From assembly GCA_047495785.1 (NCBI GenBank), contig JBLDXI010000001.1, positions 4,092,001-4,156,000 of the forward strand: DNA of 64,000 nt, in the 5' to 3' direction. Below, in pieces: positions 34,615 to 47,500 of this stretch. Within the stretch, counting starts at the first letter, position 1. Each line of letters opens with the position of its first letter. Made by a program: the position numbers and the translations under genes. Below the pieces are notes generated by a model. It saw only the letters and a list, made by a program, of their open reading frames with translations, was not told the origin of the DNA and made no database searches. Origin of the DNA: Lepidodermella squamata (lineage: Eukaryota; Gastrotricha).

Positions 34615-36725
34615 TCAAGTCTTTGAAGCCATTTTAGCTTCGATGATCCTGGAAATCTCAGGCCGATTTGAAGCTCTAACTTTTCTTATCACATCTTCCG
34701 GAAATTCACATCGCTTCATTTCCGGCACGATCAGCTCGACGAAAGCTTGGTAATTATTTTCAATAGCTGACAGCAACAACGCCCGAAACGGCGCTTTACA
34801 ACCAATTATCGGCTGGAGAAACAAGCGTCTGCACCAAAATTTGAATCTAAACAAATCGTTGAAATCCGAGAAAATGCGATCTCTCGCCGGCTCGAAAAGG
34901 CCGTCGGCGCAAATTTGAACAATACGCTCTGCTATTTGAAAATGGCAAGATTCTACGGCGATATGAATCGGCAAACAACCGTGTCGATTCTTCGTTTTCA
35001 ACACGCTCGGATGAAAATGAGCGAGAAAATAAGCAATTTCCGAAAATCCTTCCCTACAAGCAATATGAACCGCTGTATTTCCCTCAAATTCGGCAAAAAT
35101 ATCAGCTCCGTTGTTGACCAATACTTGAACTGAAGCTAAATTGTTTAGCAAAACCGATTCAATCAAAGGTGTTTTGGCATTCAATCGATTATCCAAGCCA
35201 AACTTTCGTGTTGCTAAGAACTGGACCATTTCAGAATTTCCGGATTTTGCGGCGTAACTCACAGCTAGAGATTTCATTTCAGGGGTTAGTTGCGCTTCAA
35301 AATTCGTCACGAGGTAACGAACAATTTCAGCTGAGCCAGATTTACAGGCTAAATGCAACGGATACATCCGATCTGTTCCGCGAAAAGGCGACAGCTGCAA
35401 CAGGAAACTTTCATGTTCACCGGGCTTCAAGATGTTTTTCACAACTACGATGTTTTTCGACTCAATAGCCTTGAAAAAACGCAACATTTCAGTAGATTCC
35501 TGCGAACAAAAATTAGTTATTCCAAGAATTTAAAAGCAAATTCTGTTAAGTTGGGCCTCAATGCCACTTGAACAGGCGGTTCATAAATAAGATCGACAGC
35601 CATTTCCAAACTTCTTTCCACGATTTCAAGTTGCTTCTGATCGAATAACACAGTCAATTCTGAGGCAGAAATAGCATCTTCCAGAAACTCAACGTTGAAG
35701 ATCTGCAATCATAGATTCATGAGAAACGTTTTACCTCAAGGATTTGTGTTACCTGGTGATCCTTAGCTAACGAAGCATTGTAAAGATCCAAAACAGCAGA
35801 AGGATCGGTGTGAAGAGGTGAAACATTCGCTAGCCTCGCGATTTTGTTTTTCATTTCCGTCAAGTCGGCATGATTCGATGGGGCATAAGCTTCGTCGACG
35901 TGGGTCATCAAGTCGAGTCCGCGTCGGTCGATTTCATCGAAAAGTCGACGCCTGTGGTCGTCAATCAGCTTTATAAACGCATCCAATTTTTCGTTGGTTC
36001 TTCTTTTTGCGTCTGCGATTTTTTCATTTATTTTAATTTCGAGAGATTCAATTTTCTCATTTTTCGTCTTGACGGCACAGTTTACTCTCGATCGGAACTG
36101 AAAAGATATAAATGTTTGAAACTCGGGGAAGTTTGACTAGTATTTACCCCAGATGAAACTCGCTTAATTTCGATTTTCAGCCGTTCGATGTGCAAGATGT
36201 AGCACGCAACGCAGAATGGTTTCGAGCAGTGCGTGCAAATAGCAGCGGGTTTTGTCAAAGACGCGTGCAAACACGATTCGCCAATCAACACGCCGGTTGA
36301 ATACTCGTCATAATTCCCTAGTGTCTCGGCAGCTTTTTGGGCAGAGAAATTGGTCGCCAAATCTGGAATATCATGAAAATTGCACTAGATATTGTCAATA
36401 ACCACTAGAGAAAGCAACCATTAGCTGAATCTGCTGGTATGGCATTCGAAGATCGGCATTCTGGGCAGGTTATGATTCCATTCATCTGATTCTGTGCGAC
36501 TATGGGTAGTAGGCTGATACAACTGTGGCAGAAACTATGGCCGCAGTCGGGCAACATTTTCGGCTTGTCCAGAATTCCGAGACAAATTGAACAAGTCAGA
36601 GCCTGCAAGTTTGTAACGGTTTAATATTCAAGTAATGAAGAATGCGCGATTACCAAAGCCAATTCACCATCGACTTTTACCCGCTTGTTCAGCCACGTTG
36701 AATCAAAGAATTCGGCACGCTTCAT
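34615..36725 (-). CDS. RING / B-box / coiled-coil / ankyrin protein C (TRIM-like E3 candidate)
   Basis: Exons 36725..36654, 36602..36419, 36362..36148, 36097..35753, 35702..35568 and 35499..34615 give 611 aa. A C3HC4 RING is complete (CSICLGILDKPKMLPDC, GHSFCHSC, CPECRSSN), so it may bind E2 enzymes as a ubiquitin ligase. Next come a B-box-like module (SCLHAS, CTHCSKPFCVAC, LHIERLKIE), a charged coiled coil and a single large ankyrin exon (YPLHLACKSGSAEIVRYLV, TAVHIACREGFSEIAYFLA, LPIHIAVESCHFQIAERIV). The intron before the ankyrins uses a weak donor (GTGGCA) but a good branch point and acceptor (TAACTAAT, TTCGCAG); reading through it would stop after 24 codons. The only one of the three paralogues here with a RING. 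Confidence 0.85.
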
Positions 36726-37784
36726 AAAAGTAATTAATCAGAATGCACCTAAATTAATTGAGAATGTTGGAACTACGTACCAGATTGATGAGAATTTTGG
36801 AAAAAAACTAGATTCAACGACAGAAAAAGAATGGCCTGAAGCCTGAACCAACAAAACCTCATGTTTGACCACATCTTGAGAAGAAGAAGAATGTATTAGA
36901 CCCAACGCTCAGGTCCTGAGAAAGAAATCAAGTAGGAGAAATCAAGTGGGAAAAACTAACTCTTGACGACATCAAATACTTTTGCTCAGTATATATGGTC
37001 TCTCATCAGTTGCATCAGTGCAAAGAGATTGAGCCAAGGGAGACGCAACCCAAGGAAAAATATCAAATGTTTTCACTCCATCAAACAAAACAGGACCTTG
37101 TGCAATAATAAACACACCAGCTGTTTCTTTTTGAAATAAAACTCGTTTTCAATCTGGTACGTTTTCTTGGGTTGCGTCTCAATGATCTGATGAGATGGCG
37201 GTGGGTGCATCGACATCGATTGCCAACAAAGAAACGCAGCTCACGTGGACGCGAAGAAGTTGGGTTTGAATTCACCGCGGTCTTAAATTTGACATTAATT
37301 AAAATTGCTTTGCAAATAAAGCAATAAAACGCACAAAGATTAAAACTTCGAAAATTTGCAAATTGGCAATATAAAGAGCGTCCTTAGTCACGCTAAGGAA
37401 GCGATGTGGTTTAACTTTCTTGGTGGTGTCTCGAGGGGCATAACCGAAGGTTATCGCGAGCTTTAAGCTTCAACGTTAATTATTTGGTATTATACTTACA
37501 GCTTATTAAATTCATTTCACATTAGTAGCACAATATAAGCACTTGATTGTGATCATCCTTCACCATATGTTAAAGATTAAAGATTAAAGAGATTTGCCAT
37601 ACTTTCTGAAGTCAATTGCATCTAATATGTTCAAAGCAAGGAACCTAAATGACAGTTACCTCCGACTTATACCGCTTCTGCCCTTCAAGTCTCCATCACA
37701 TGTTTCCAAATAGTATTCACACTTGCTAATAAAATAAGTTAATCACCATATTGATGCTTGTACCTAGTTTTTACGTAAGTCATC
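36726..37784. other. Divergent intergenic region with an inverted repeat
   Basis: Lies between the start of the RING gene (-) and the start of DRC12 (+), so it contains both promoters. GAGACGCAACCCAAG at 37040-37054 recurs inverted at 37166-37180, with CTCATCAG further out on each side (about 37002 and 37190), giving a fold-back of about 190 bp that may be a MITE. No coding exon recognised. Confidence 0.5.
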
Positions 37785-38366
37785 ATGCCTCCAAAGGCGA
37801 AGAAAAAGAGCAAGAAGGGAAAAGATGGCGACGAGATTGAGAATAAATTCAAGAAAGCATCCCATGAGATCGAGTCTTTGCGCGACGAGCTGGTTTTCAG
37901 GCGAGAGCTGGTGCGGCGAGCTCAATCAGTCTCCGCAATTACTCGAAATAAGACAATGGACCTTGAGATTCAGATGGACGAGATTCGAGTCGACGCCAAG
38001 GCGAACAATGCGGAGCTTATGCGACAATACCGCGCAGTTGAATGCGAAATGAATGTAAAAATTGCGTCTTTGCAAGTTGATTTCGAAAGAACAAAGCAGC
38101 AGCTTGCTAAAACCCAACAAGATCTTTCTGACAAATGCAAAGAGTTACAAGATTTAAAGGAGGAGAAAGACGCAAAAATCGCTGAACTCGAACAGCACAT
38201 TTGGAAAATGGAACGACAGCACATCACGATTCTTCAAACAGCCTTTGACACGTTGGCTGGAAAAGTTCGAGACGCTCATGATCGATGGGTCTCCGAAGCG
38301 GTTCAGATTCAAGGCGATCACAAACACAAGCTTTTGGAATTAGGCCTCAAGCCTCTTGAGTTTTAG
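37785..38366 (+). CDS. DRC12: Dynein regulatory complex protein 12 (CCDC153) homologue
   Basis: 193 aa in one exon, almost wholly coiled coil. It starts MPPKAKKKSKKGKDG, as in CCDC153, and matches that family along its length: a paired RDELVFRRELVRRAQ segment, central heptads, and the C-terminal signature AFDTLAGKVRDAHDRW ending in LELGLKP. DRC12 is a small subunit of the nexin-dynein regulatory complex that controls dynein in motile cilia, so the organism has 9+2 flagellated cells. The length is in the usual range (about 200 aa). The MAP3K19-like gene follows on the same strand after only 157 bp. Confidence 0.82.
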   Translation: MPPKAKKKSKKGKDGDEIENKFKKASHEIESLRDELVFRRELVRRAQSVSAITRNKTMDLEIQMDEIRVDAKANNAELMRQYRAVECEMNVKIASLQVDFERTKQQLAKTQQDLSDKCKELQDLKEEKDAKIAELEQHIWKMERQHITILQTAFDTLAGKVRDAHDRWVSEAVQIQGDHKHKLLELGLKPLEF

Positions 38367-38443
38367 TATGAGTTTCATGAAATATCTAATATTTTAGATT
38401 TTAGCTCCCCATTTCCCAACTGTGATTTGCTGTCAAGTGTGAT

Positions 38444-38482
38444 AATAAAATATTGTTTTATTTTATTTTTATTAAATTTTAG
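38444..38482 (+). promoter_or_regulatory. Poly(A) signal followed by a splice-acceptor-like sequence
   Basis: AATAAA at 38444-38449 is followed by a T-rich tract and TTTTAG ending at 38482, 41 nt before the ATG of the next gene (38524). In a compact gene pair this can be the 3' end of DRC12 plus either a cis intron acceptor in the leader of the kinase gene or a trans-splice acceptor. The sequence does not decide between them. Confidence 0.4.
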
Positions 38483-38523
38483 GTGAATTGTTATGGTTTG
38501 AGTGAAAGTTATGATACCAAGAA

Positions 38524-41500
38524 ATGGATGCAAAAGAACCTACGTTGATTGAAATCACTCGGGCCACCCCAGTTCACCGAAGAAATTACTTCTCAATCGC
38601 CGACTCAATACTCGATAGAGGTTGATTCTTTAATATTTTCTCGTGCTCTAAACTCATATTCCCAAAATATAGATGGTGTTTATTGGAACGATCGGCTGGT
38701 TGAGCTGTGTTCGTTCGGCGATTCTAGGAGCGTTTTAGAAGTCGTAAACAAAGTCAAGCAGGTGAAAGGCGCCTTCACCCTCGATGCCTGCCACTCGAAA
38801 ACAGGCGACACTGCTCTGATCGCTGCCTGCAAGAATCAACACTACGAATGCGTCGAAGTTCTTCTCCGACTCGGTGCCGATCCTTCTGTCAGAAATGCGA
38901 CAGGCGAATCCGTTCTGGACTTTTGCGCGCAAGACTCTCAAATGCGAAATTTAGTCATGACAGCTGATTGCCGATTGCCAACTACAGAGAAAAGCGCTTT
39001 AACCTTCTCGTCATGGATCGGGAATTCTGAATTATTTTCAAAATTTTTGGTATTTTTCAAGAATTCTTCATTGTTGTTAATACAAATCATTGGATTTTTA
39101 GTGCCTGAGTGACGTCGATTTGTCAAAAGTTGACGAGATTCGCAACGCGAATGGGACTCCGCTGATTTTACTCGCAGTTCAAGATATCGAGCTGTTCTCG
39201 GAAATTTTCAAAAATAGCAATTTAGCGGCAACATTTCACCCTGAGCAAATCGTCGCTAAATTGCTGAGCTACAACGTAAACGTGAATGTCGCGGACTCTT
39301 CAACTGGCAAAACGCCAATGCATTATTTGTCTCAAATCGACAGCGATCTAACGCTGAATATCATGCGTCAATTGATTGAAACGAGAAGTGCTGATCTTTC
39401 AGCCCGAGATCTCGAAGAAAATCAGCCGTTGCACTATGCGTGTGGTGTTGGTAACGAAGCAGCGGCTGTTTTGCTGCTACATGAAGGTTGTGACGTGAAT
39501 GCTCGCGGCCAGGGTGGCCAGACGCCGCTTCATTTTACGGCTTCGATTGGAAGCCAGGATTTGGTGCGGATCTTACTCGATTGCGGTGCTGATGTAACGC
39601 TAATCGACGACCGCGGTTTCACGCCTTTCGATGTTGCCCATGGTTAGTTTTGCTTATATTCATAATAAATGTTACTTGAATTTTGTGAAATTGTTTAGAC
39701 AATGTTGTTAGAACTAGTCTAAGAGAAGCTTGGACTGAAGCTACGACGCGTAAACGCAGCACAAGCACCGATGTTGATTCATCACTGGACCAAGAAACCG
39801 AGCAAATACTCGCCAGATCCGCCGGCAATCTCGGCGAAGATCTGCCGCAAATCGGCGGAAAGTTGCGCTCGATTCGCTCGCTACCAGTCCTGCCCTCGAT
39901 TTCCCCATCAAGTCCTCGCGTTTTGGAAACGGGATTGGCGAACAAAGTGGTTCATTTTGAACAGGGATCTTCGAGCTCGATCGCCCAATCGACGAGTGAA
40001 AATTCGTTGGCTGAAATTTCGGCGTTGCTTGATAAGCACTCATCGCAGGGTAAAATTCAGCGAAGCGTGACATCGAGCGCGAAACCGAGGCTGAGGAGGT
40101 GGCGGTCGACTTCAGCTGGTTGTGGATTGCCAGTTGTGAGCAGTAGTCAAACAGCTGGCGTTAAACTACCCCCTCTTCACACTGCAGTTTTAGGTAAATA
40201 TAAATAATATATGAGAAATGTCCAGAACCGGGGCAAAATTCGAAATTTCGATTTTTCGCTCGGAGGTACAGAATTTCTCGAAATTTCAACCATTAGAGAT
40301 TGGAATTCAGCTGACAAGAAAAATGTCCGTAATGAGGTCATTTTTTGTACAAATCCATTGCGCAGTTAAAATTGCATAATTATTGCGTAATTAATTGTGT
40401 TCAACAGAAGTTGGCATGCCTTCGTGGCGCGTTAACAAAAGCCGGCCTCAAACGACGCCAGAACTCGGCGCAGAAAGCGATAATGAGTCTACGACTTCAG
40501 AAATGGTTGTTGCCACGCCGAACCGCAAAGTTCGAACACTTCATACAACAATGCCATGCCGAGTTTCAGTATCAGCTCTCGTTATCCTCGGATCGAGGCC
40601 GCCTCAAATGGCCAACGACATGTCGATAGAAAGCGTATCTGCTCGCTCGAACAAAACAAATTTGGGGTATGAATATTTTTAAAATTTCAAAAATGATTTT
40701 TTTGTAGAATTTTGATAAATCTCAAACTTCGATTTTTAAATTCCTTCGAAAATTTTGAAACTTCTTTTGAAAAATTGTAAATTTGTGAATTTTTAATTAT
40801 TAAATTTTTTTTTAATTTTTGAATAAATTTTCAAACATATTTTTTTGGATAATAGATCTGTTTCAAACGCTAACCCGACTACGCCGAAGGAACCAGCCGT
40901 CAAAAAGCCGATCACAAAATCGAACAGCATGAGCAAGTGCCAATCGAATTCGGCCAGCACTTCAAATTCGCGATGCAATAGCAAATCAAAGCCTCCTCCA
41001 ATCACCGCCTCAAACAACAACAAGAAAATTGGCATCGGACCGCGGCGCCACTCGATGACCTCGTTTTCACCCGAGCGCGTCGTCACAACGCGCCCGTCAC
41101 CGCCGAAAGAACTCGCGCCAGCCTTCCCGAAATTCGACCAGCCGCCTCAGAGGTGCTTGATCGAAAGCGTACTACAGCCTTCACTAAAAATCGAGCCGAT
41201 CTACCAAGATATCGGCGGTTTATCGAGTGATGAAGAGCGAAAGCCGAATTCCGCGTCGAAATGTGCGAAAAAACCTGTGAAAAAGCCGGTGAAGAAACTG
41301 GCGCCGAAAAAGGACGAAAAACCAGCGAAGAAATTGAAGAAAAATTCGGCGAAAAAACCGATCGAGCCTGAGTTACCGCATGAAACCAGCTTCATCCTAG
41401 AAGACCTGAAATTGCCGTTGGATGGTCAAACTTTAGATGAAATTAGTGATCAAAATTCGTTGCGAGCTTTGTCTGATATAATTCAGCTATCGACCGTCAT

Positions 41501-44500
41501 GGAAGAAGATGAACTGTTGGCTTCGATTCGAAGTTCGCTGTCGAAACAGCCGACTAGTCGCTTGCATGAGACTATGGCGAGGCTGAGTAGCCGATTTGTG
41601 GCCGATGAGGAGGTGGCGGGCATCGACCGGTCGAATGGCGACGCTAGTGATGCTGAGACTTTGACGCCGGATGATGGCGTTGAGATGGAGCAGATGAAAC
41701 GGGAAATGCTCGAGCTCGGCCAACAAGCTGCTCTGGACGGGGAAGAAATTGTCGTACCTCTCGTGGTAAGTCATTAATTGCTTGAAAATAAAACTCAAAA
41801 GTCTATTTGAAACTTGAATTTAAATTTGTATTCATGCGGAATATTTATTAGCGGAAATTAATTTTCGAATGTTTTTGTAAAATTATGGAAAATTCTGAAT
41901 TTGAAATTGACGAGGCGTTTCTACAGTAAATTGCACACATTTTTAGGGCAACATATTTTGAATTTAATGTGCTAAATTTATTGTTCCAGTGCTAATTTTA
42001 ATTTGTTGAGACTTGAGATTTTGCTCCAAAATTTGTGTTTTTCGAGTTTCAGATTTTCTAGAATATTATTTGTTGTCCGCCGATAGATAGTTCCGCCAGG
42101 CTCTCTTCGGGTATTCATTGGCTTTGGTTTAAACCTGAAGAGTAAAAGCGTGGTAGGACATAAGGGCGGCCTGACAAAAGGGCGGCCGAATTAGAATATA
42201 TGGCACTATGTTTCATTGGCGTGTTCCAGTCAACATAGGGAGGTGGCATGGGGGGAGGGGATGGTGGTACGGTTCCAGCTGTAGGAACGGGGCTTGTTGG
42301 CGAGGAAATGTTGGAGCTGAAATTGTTGGCCAGGAGCTTGAACTGCCATTAGTTGCTCCAGTAGCCGGTGAATTGGAACTTTGTCCGGAGTTTGCAGCAG
42401 CGGTTGCAAAGCTATTGGTCGAAGGTTAGGCGGCCGAGCAGCATTGACCAGTGGCATTGACCAATGGCTGCAAGACTGAAGGCTGCCACGGTTCTGCTAA
42501 GCCGGGCCTGGTACCGCTTGGTTAGCAGATTTCGAGCACCTGGCTGATTGTCAAAAGGCCTCGCATCTTGTTGTTGCTGAGAGAGCGAACTTGAAGTTAT
42601 TCCTTGTGTCGAAGAAGTTGTGTTAAATGTTTTGCCTTCCTTTCTGTGACGTCACGCTTGTGATTGGAGCATTCAAATTTATCGCTGGCGGTGCAGCAGC
42701 AGGCGCAAGAGGTCGAATCACTTGCTGTGCTGGAGGAGGAGCAGCAGCACCCATGTTCGCTGGAGCCTGTTGTCGAGGAGAAGCAGCAGTATAACTGTTG
42801 CATACGTGGAATTGCGTCGAATACGTTGTTTTGAGGGAACATTGGTGGAAAAAATTGATTAGCTGGCGCAAGACCGTCTATAGGAAACTGTAGCTTTCGA
42901 AGTCCGAACTCCTGCAGCAGCGGTTCAAGAGAAACATTGTCTTCTTGCGGCATCAGTTGGTTCATCAATCAGAAATTTTCGGGCCGAGCTGCCTGAGCGG
43001 TTGGATAAGGACAATTGCTGCCATAGGTCAGGCATGACAGCCCTTGCATCTAAGAAAGTTGTTATGCGATGGCCTTGTTGTTGCGTGGGTGGTTGTTGTA
43101 GCGGTTGCCAGCAGCAGGGAGATCGCAAGGACGCCAGATCCCTCCAGGCATTCTCGGTTTAAAGCTTGTACGAGTTGATTTTTTATTGAGAAGTGATGAA
43201 ATCGTTTTAAGAAATGATAACTACTAGGCCTTCGTTATACAGTGACAATCAAAATGGTAACGTGGGTGATCGGGTCGACGAAATTGAAGCGGTGGTTCAC
43301 CGTTAGGTGCGTGTAGCCTTGCTGGCCCAGGCTGCCCAGAGATCCGACATGACCTTCGTTCCCGGTTCGATGTAGTCTCTGATGATGGGATACAGCGTGT
43401 CGCGATCTCGCCGCTCGACAGGGACGAGAAAGCCTTCGCGAGTATAGCGATCGTAGAGGACCAACCTGCCGAAGTTTCCGCTGTACCAGAAGCGTTTCGT
43501 CGATTTAGCCGGGACCGCTATGTCGGACTGGAAGTTGCGCCAGTTGTGAGTATAAGCCGATTTCGCACTGTCGCAGCGTATCACCGTCTTGTTGCCAATT
43601 CTGGGACTACAGGTGTAAGCGAGGCGAAGCACCTTGGAGATGGGTAGATTGGACCCGCTGAAGAAGCTGCCCTGGAGTAGCGACGTTGGCAATCCCTTCG
43701 AACGCCGTCATTCAAGGCATTGCGAACATTCTCGGCGCATTGGCCGTTACAAGTGGGGCATTCATACGTAGAAGCCAGGAGACCGAAGCGCCGACAAAAC
43801 ATGCGAGTTGACTGCGTTGTCGCAGTATCGCGAATGAGATCAGAAATTATTATATAACGGGAAAGCTCATGATCGGGCTAAGCAGCCGCCATCGAGTATT
43901 ACAACGCATTGGCCGTTGCAAGTGGGACATTCATAGTTGGAAGAAGCTAGGAGACGCTAGTGGAGCGAGTTGATTTTACCGTCGCAGTATCACGAATGAT
44001 ATCAGAAATTACAAATCGCAGTGTGTAGGTCCAATAAATCGCAGTACAATTTTGCTTTCTGGCTGGATACTGCTCCAATTTGCCGAGCAGCCGAGCAGTA
44101 GGATCCGCCGAAGAATGGTCCAGCTTCCCTGTTAACTTTACGAGCGGTCAGTTTACTAGTTGGTCTAAGGCCTGTAGTGCGGATATCGATTTAAGTTATC
44201 GATTTCGCAAATCAGTGATTTTTGTTATATTGATTTTGAAGTCATCTTTGAAGTCACCGTCGAAAATGCTACCTAGCTAGTGGTACCAGGTAGCTCCAAA
44301 ATGTTCCAGGGTCATAAGATGGGTGCATCGTTATCGATAAAAACGGCCAAATTTGTGGCTACGATTGAATTCGAACCTCGGAAATCTAAAAAATGATTTT
44401 TTGAATTATTTCAACAAATTTTCTCAATTTGTAACTTCAACATTTTTGTTTAATTTTTAGAGTCATTCCCAGAATTTGCTGGCTTCTGACGACGATGATG

Positions 44501-47500
44501 TAGCGCCTGAAGTTGAGGAAGACCTCATCCGGCCAATATCGCGAGCGTCTTCCACGCGAAATCCGGTCGTATTTCAGGAAGATGAAAGCCTGCCGCCCGT
44601 TGCTAGCGCGGCTAATTCTGTTGCCGTCGATGAACCCGATGAAAATCAACCCGTTGCTGCTGAAGATGTGCCTATCGGTGAACCAGTTGCTTATGAATAC
44701 GACGACGACGATTCAGCTACGCCTCAGCCTCTGCTAAGGGCCTCGAGTGTTTCTAGCCAGGCTCCTGAGCTTCAACAATCTATCCGCTGGCGGAAAGGTA
44801 AATTATTTTTGATTGTTATTACCCTAAAATAGGAAAAGGCAGGTACTGCGTGTACCATAAACTGCGCATCCATTTTTGAAAAATTTTCAATTTTTTCCAA
44901 AAATGAAACTATTTTGTAAATTGATCATGTCGTGCGAATCTCCCATATGATCTTATTATAGCGATTTTACGAAAAAAAAATTGAAAAATTTACTGGAGAA
45001 ACTTCGGAAACCCCGGTGGTTAATCTTTCGTTAATTTTAGGTATTTTTCGGTATTTTACCAGGTTAGTTCACATTTTTCCTACCATGGTTCCTCATAGCG
45101 TTCGGAGTTTTCGGCATATTTTGAGCTGGGTGGGCGGTTAAAATGCAGATACAAAGAGTAGAAAAAAATCGATTTTCGATTGTTTCAGTGCCTAGTTTTT
45201 AGCATTTCATTTTGCAGGAATAAAAATTCACTGGCTTGAAATTTCTCGCATCTGACTAGCAATATACTTTGGTATAAGCTCGGGAAGTACTAACATTTTC
45301 GAAAGGAAATTCGAAAACGAGTTGAATTTGAGAATGAAACCCTCATTCTCCTTTCAAGTTTCGAACCCTCGAATTTTTCGATCAGGGCAGAACAGTTGAG
45401 TAATATTATGTACGCTGCGAATTCAGTCAATAACTTGCTTTGACCAAGGTAAACTGAGTGTAGTGGATCGATCGAAAAAATCGAAATATTCGGGTCGAGA
45501 AATTATTGGTCTTTGGCCGGGAGGAACGCATTTTCCGCTTCATCGTAGTAGTTGAGCTGATGCTGACTTGAGTGGAGCCACTCGGACGTTATCAGGCTGA
45601 TAAACTACAAAAAGGCTATTTTTTGGTTTATCGTTTTATCAGGAAAAAGTTTGCATCGAGAACAACCCTTGGCCTCGCAAAATCTACATGCTTCAGTTCC
45701 GGAATATTTAGTGTTATAGCTAGTTTTGCCTGGTCCGGATTATCGAAAGGATGCTAAAGAGTAAGCGATGGTGACGAATGACTCGATCTGTGAAATGAAA
45801 GCATCGATAGTGTCATTTCCCTGATGATATAATATTTTACATCTGAGATCCAAGTCTTCTCACTGGTCTCACTGGGATTGAATTTTTGTACTTTGTCATG
45901 AAGTTTCAATTCGCTATTAGAAATTTGCTCATCATCAGTATCAGAGTCCTCACGATTGATAAGAATCGACCTTCGTTAATTGGCCATTTATTTTAATTGA
46001 TTTCAGTATTCAGTGGCTCAATGAGTCAACACGGAAAACTAAATAGACTGGAAGTCGATAAAGAAAAACTTGGACTGGAATTGTCGACGCGCTATTCCCG
46101 TTCATTAGGATTTCGTTGAGCTCATTAACAAAAGGGTAGAAAGCTTTTCGAACGATATCAGAGTTTTTACATCTTCAGCTGTTCTTGATGGTTGACTCGT
46201 GTAGTTGAATTCCGTCCCAGCCGTAATTCAGTTTGAAAGGTCTCTTCAACGTGTCGGTTTAGACGTGGTCGATGCTAGAGTTTGCAACTTCCCAGAAAAA
46301 CGAATTACCCGCTGAATCTTTTGCGCCTGTTAGGACGCATCCGACGTGTTGGGAAACAGCTAGCAATTCGAGGTATTGGTTGATCCAAGTTTTTATGCAT
46401 CTTCGGTCGACTTTGAAGTTCGATTTTGAGGTTTCGAGAGGCTGAAGTGAATGTTGATTTCCTTTGCATGGTCGACTGTTCGAGGTTTGAAAGCTCTATG
46501 AAATTTGTAAATTTCCACATAAAAAACTGAACTTCATAGATCCTAGATTCTAGATCCTAAATTGAAACATTTGACAATTTCGTGGTGTCTCTCGCCAGGC
46601 CGGTGCTTGCAAAATATTCTCATAATATTCTGTAAATTGAATTTTTTCCATGCCCAAGTCGGAGTCGGAGTTGCATCCTAACATCAATCCGGTTTCGAAA
46701 ATTTTCTTCGTAATCAAAATTTAATGAAATTAAAATTTAATCGAATTATTTAAAATTTAAAATTTAATCGAATTATTTAAAATTTAAAATTTAATCGAAT
46801 TATTTTAATACAGCGTGTCCCATAAGTAACGCAAGGAAAGAAATTACACGGAAAAGGGTTCAGAAAGTCTAAAATGAGAGACGAAGTCACATTCCATGGG
46901 TCAGAAAATTAAATCGCGGATAAAAGATTGAAAATTCGAAAATTCCTTTTTATTATTGAGACGTCCATTCGTTGAATGGATGGGCCGAATCCATGGGTCC
47001 CGAATGAGCGCTCTTAAGGTCGCTTGTTGGGGTCTCTTGAGGACAGCTCGGTAGCGATTAGTGCAGTCTCGCTGACACTCCTAATCTACCACTTTTAACT
47101 TTTGTAACTTTTGTTTTTTGAATTTTCTCTCGGCAAGTTCAAAATTTCAAAAAAATTTAAATTTAAAATTTTTGAAAATTAGTTAATTTCCTACAAAAAG
47201 TTGCCAAATCAAAAAATATTTGCGCACCTTCTGGTACACGCTGTAAAAAATTTTAAAGTTTGATTCCGAAATAAATTTTGAATACTTAGCAATTTTTTAT
47301 GAATGATATTTTATTGCTAAGCTATAAATTCGCTTTTTATTTCTCTTTAGGTAACGAAATCGGTCACGGTGGCTACGGCAAGGTGTTTTTAGCGTTGACC
47401 TCGCTCGGCGGTCTCATCGCCGTTAAACAAATTGACACGTCGCGATTCAGCCGCGACGCAATCGAAAAGCAGTACGAACGCATCGACGAAGAAATCAACA

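Noticed and set aside
36082-36136. Reading on past the B-box exon of gene C without splicing
   Set aside because: A good donor at 36147 and acceptor at 36098 restore the coiled-coil frame; the unspliced frame ends at once.
42208-43128. Gln/Pro/Ala-rich frames on - strand as a host gene or gag protein
   Set aside because: Several short overlapping frames broken by stops, no gag or zinc-knuckle motif; best treated as low-complexity intron sequence next to the Merlin relic.
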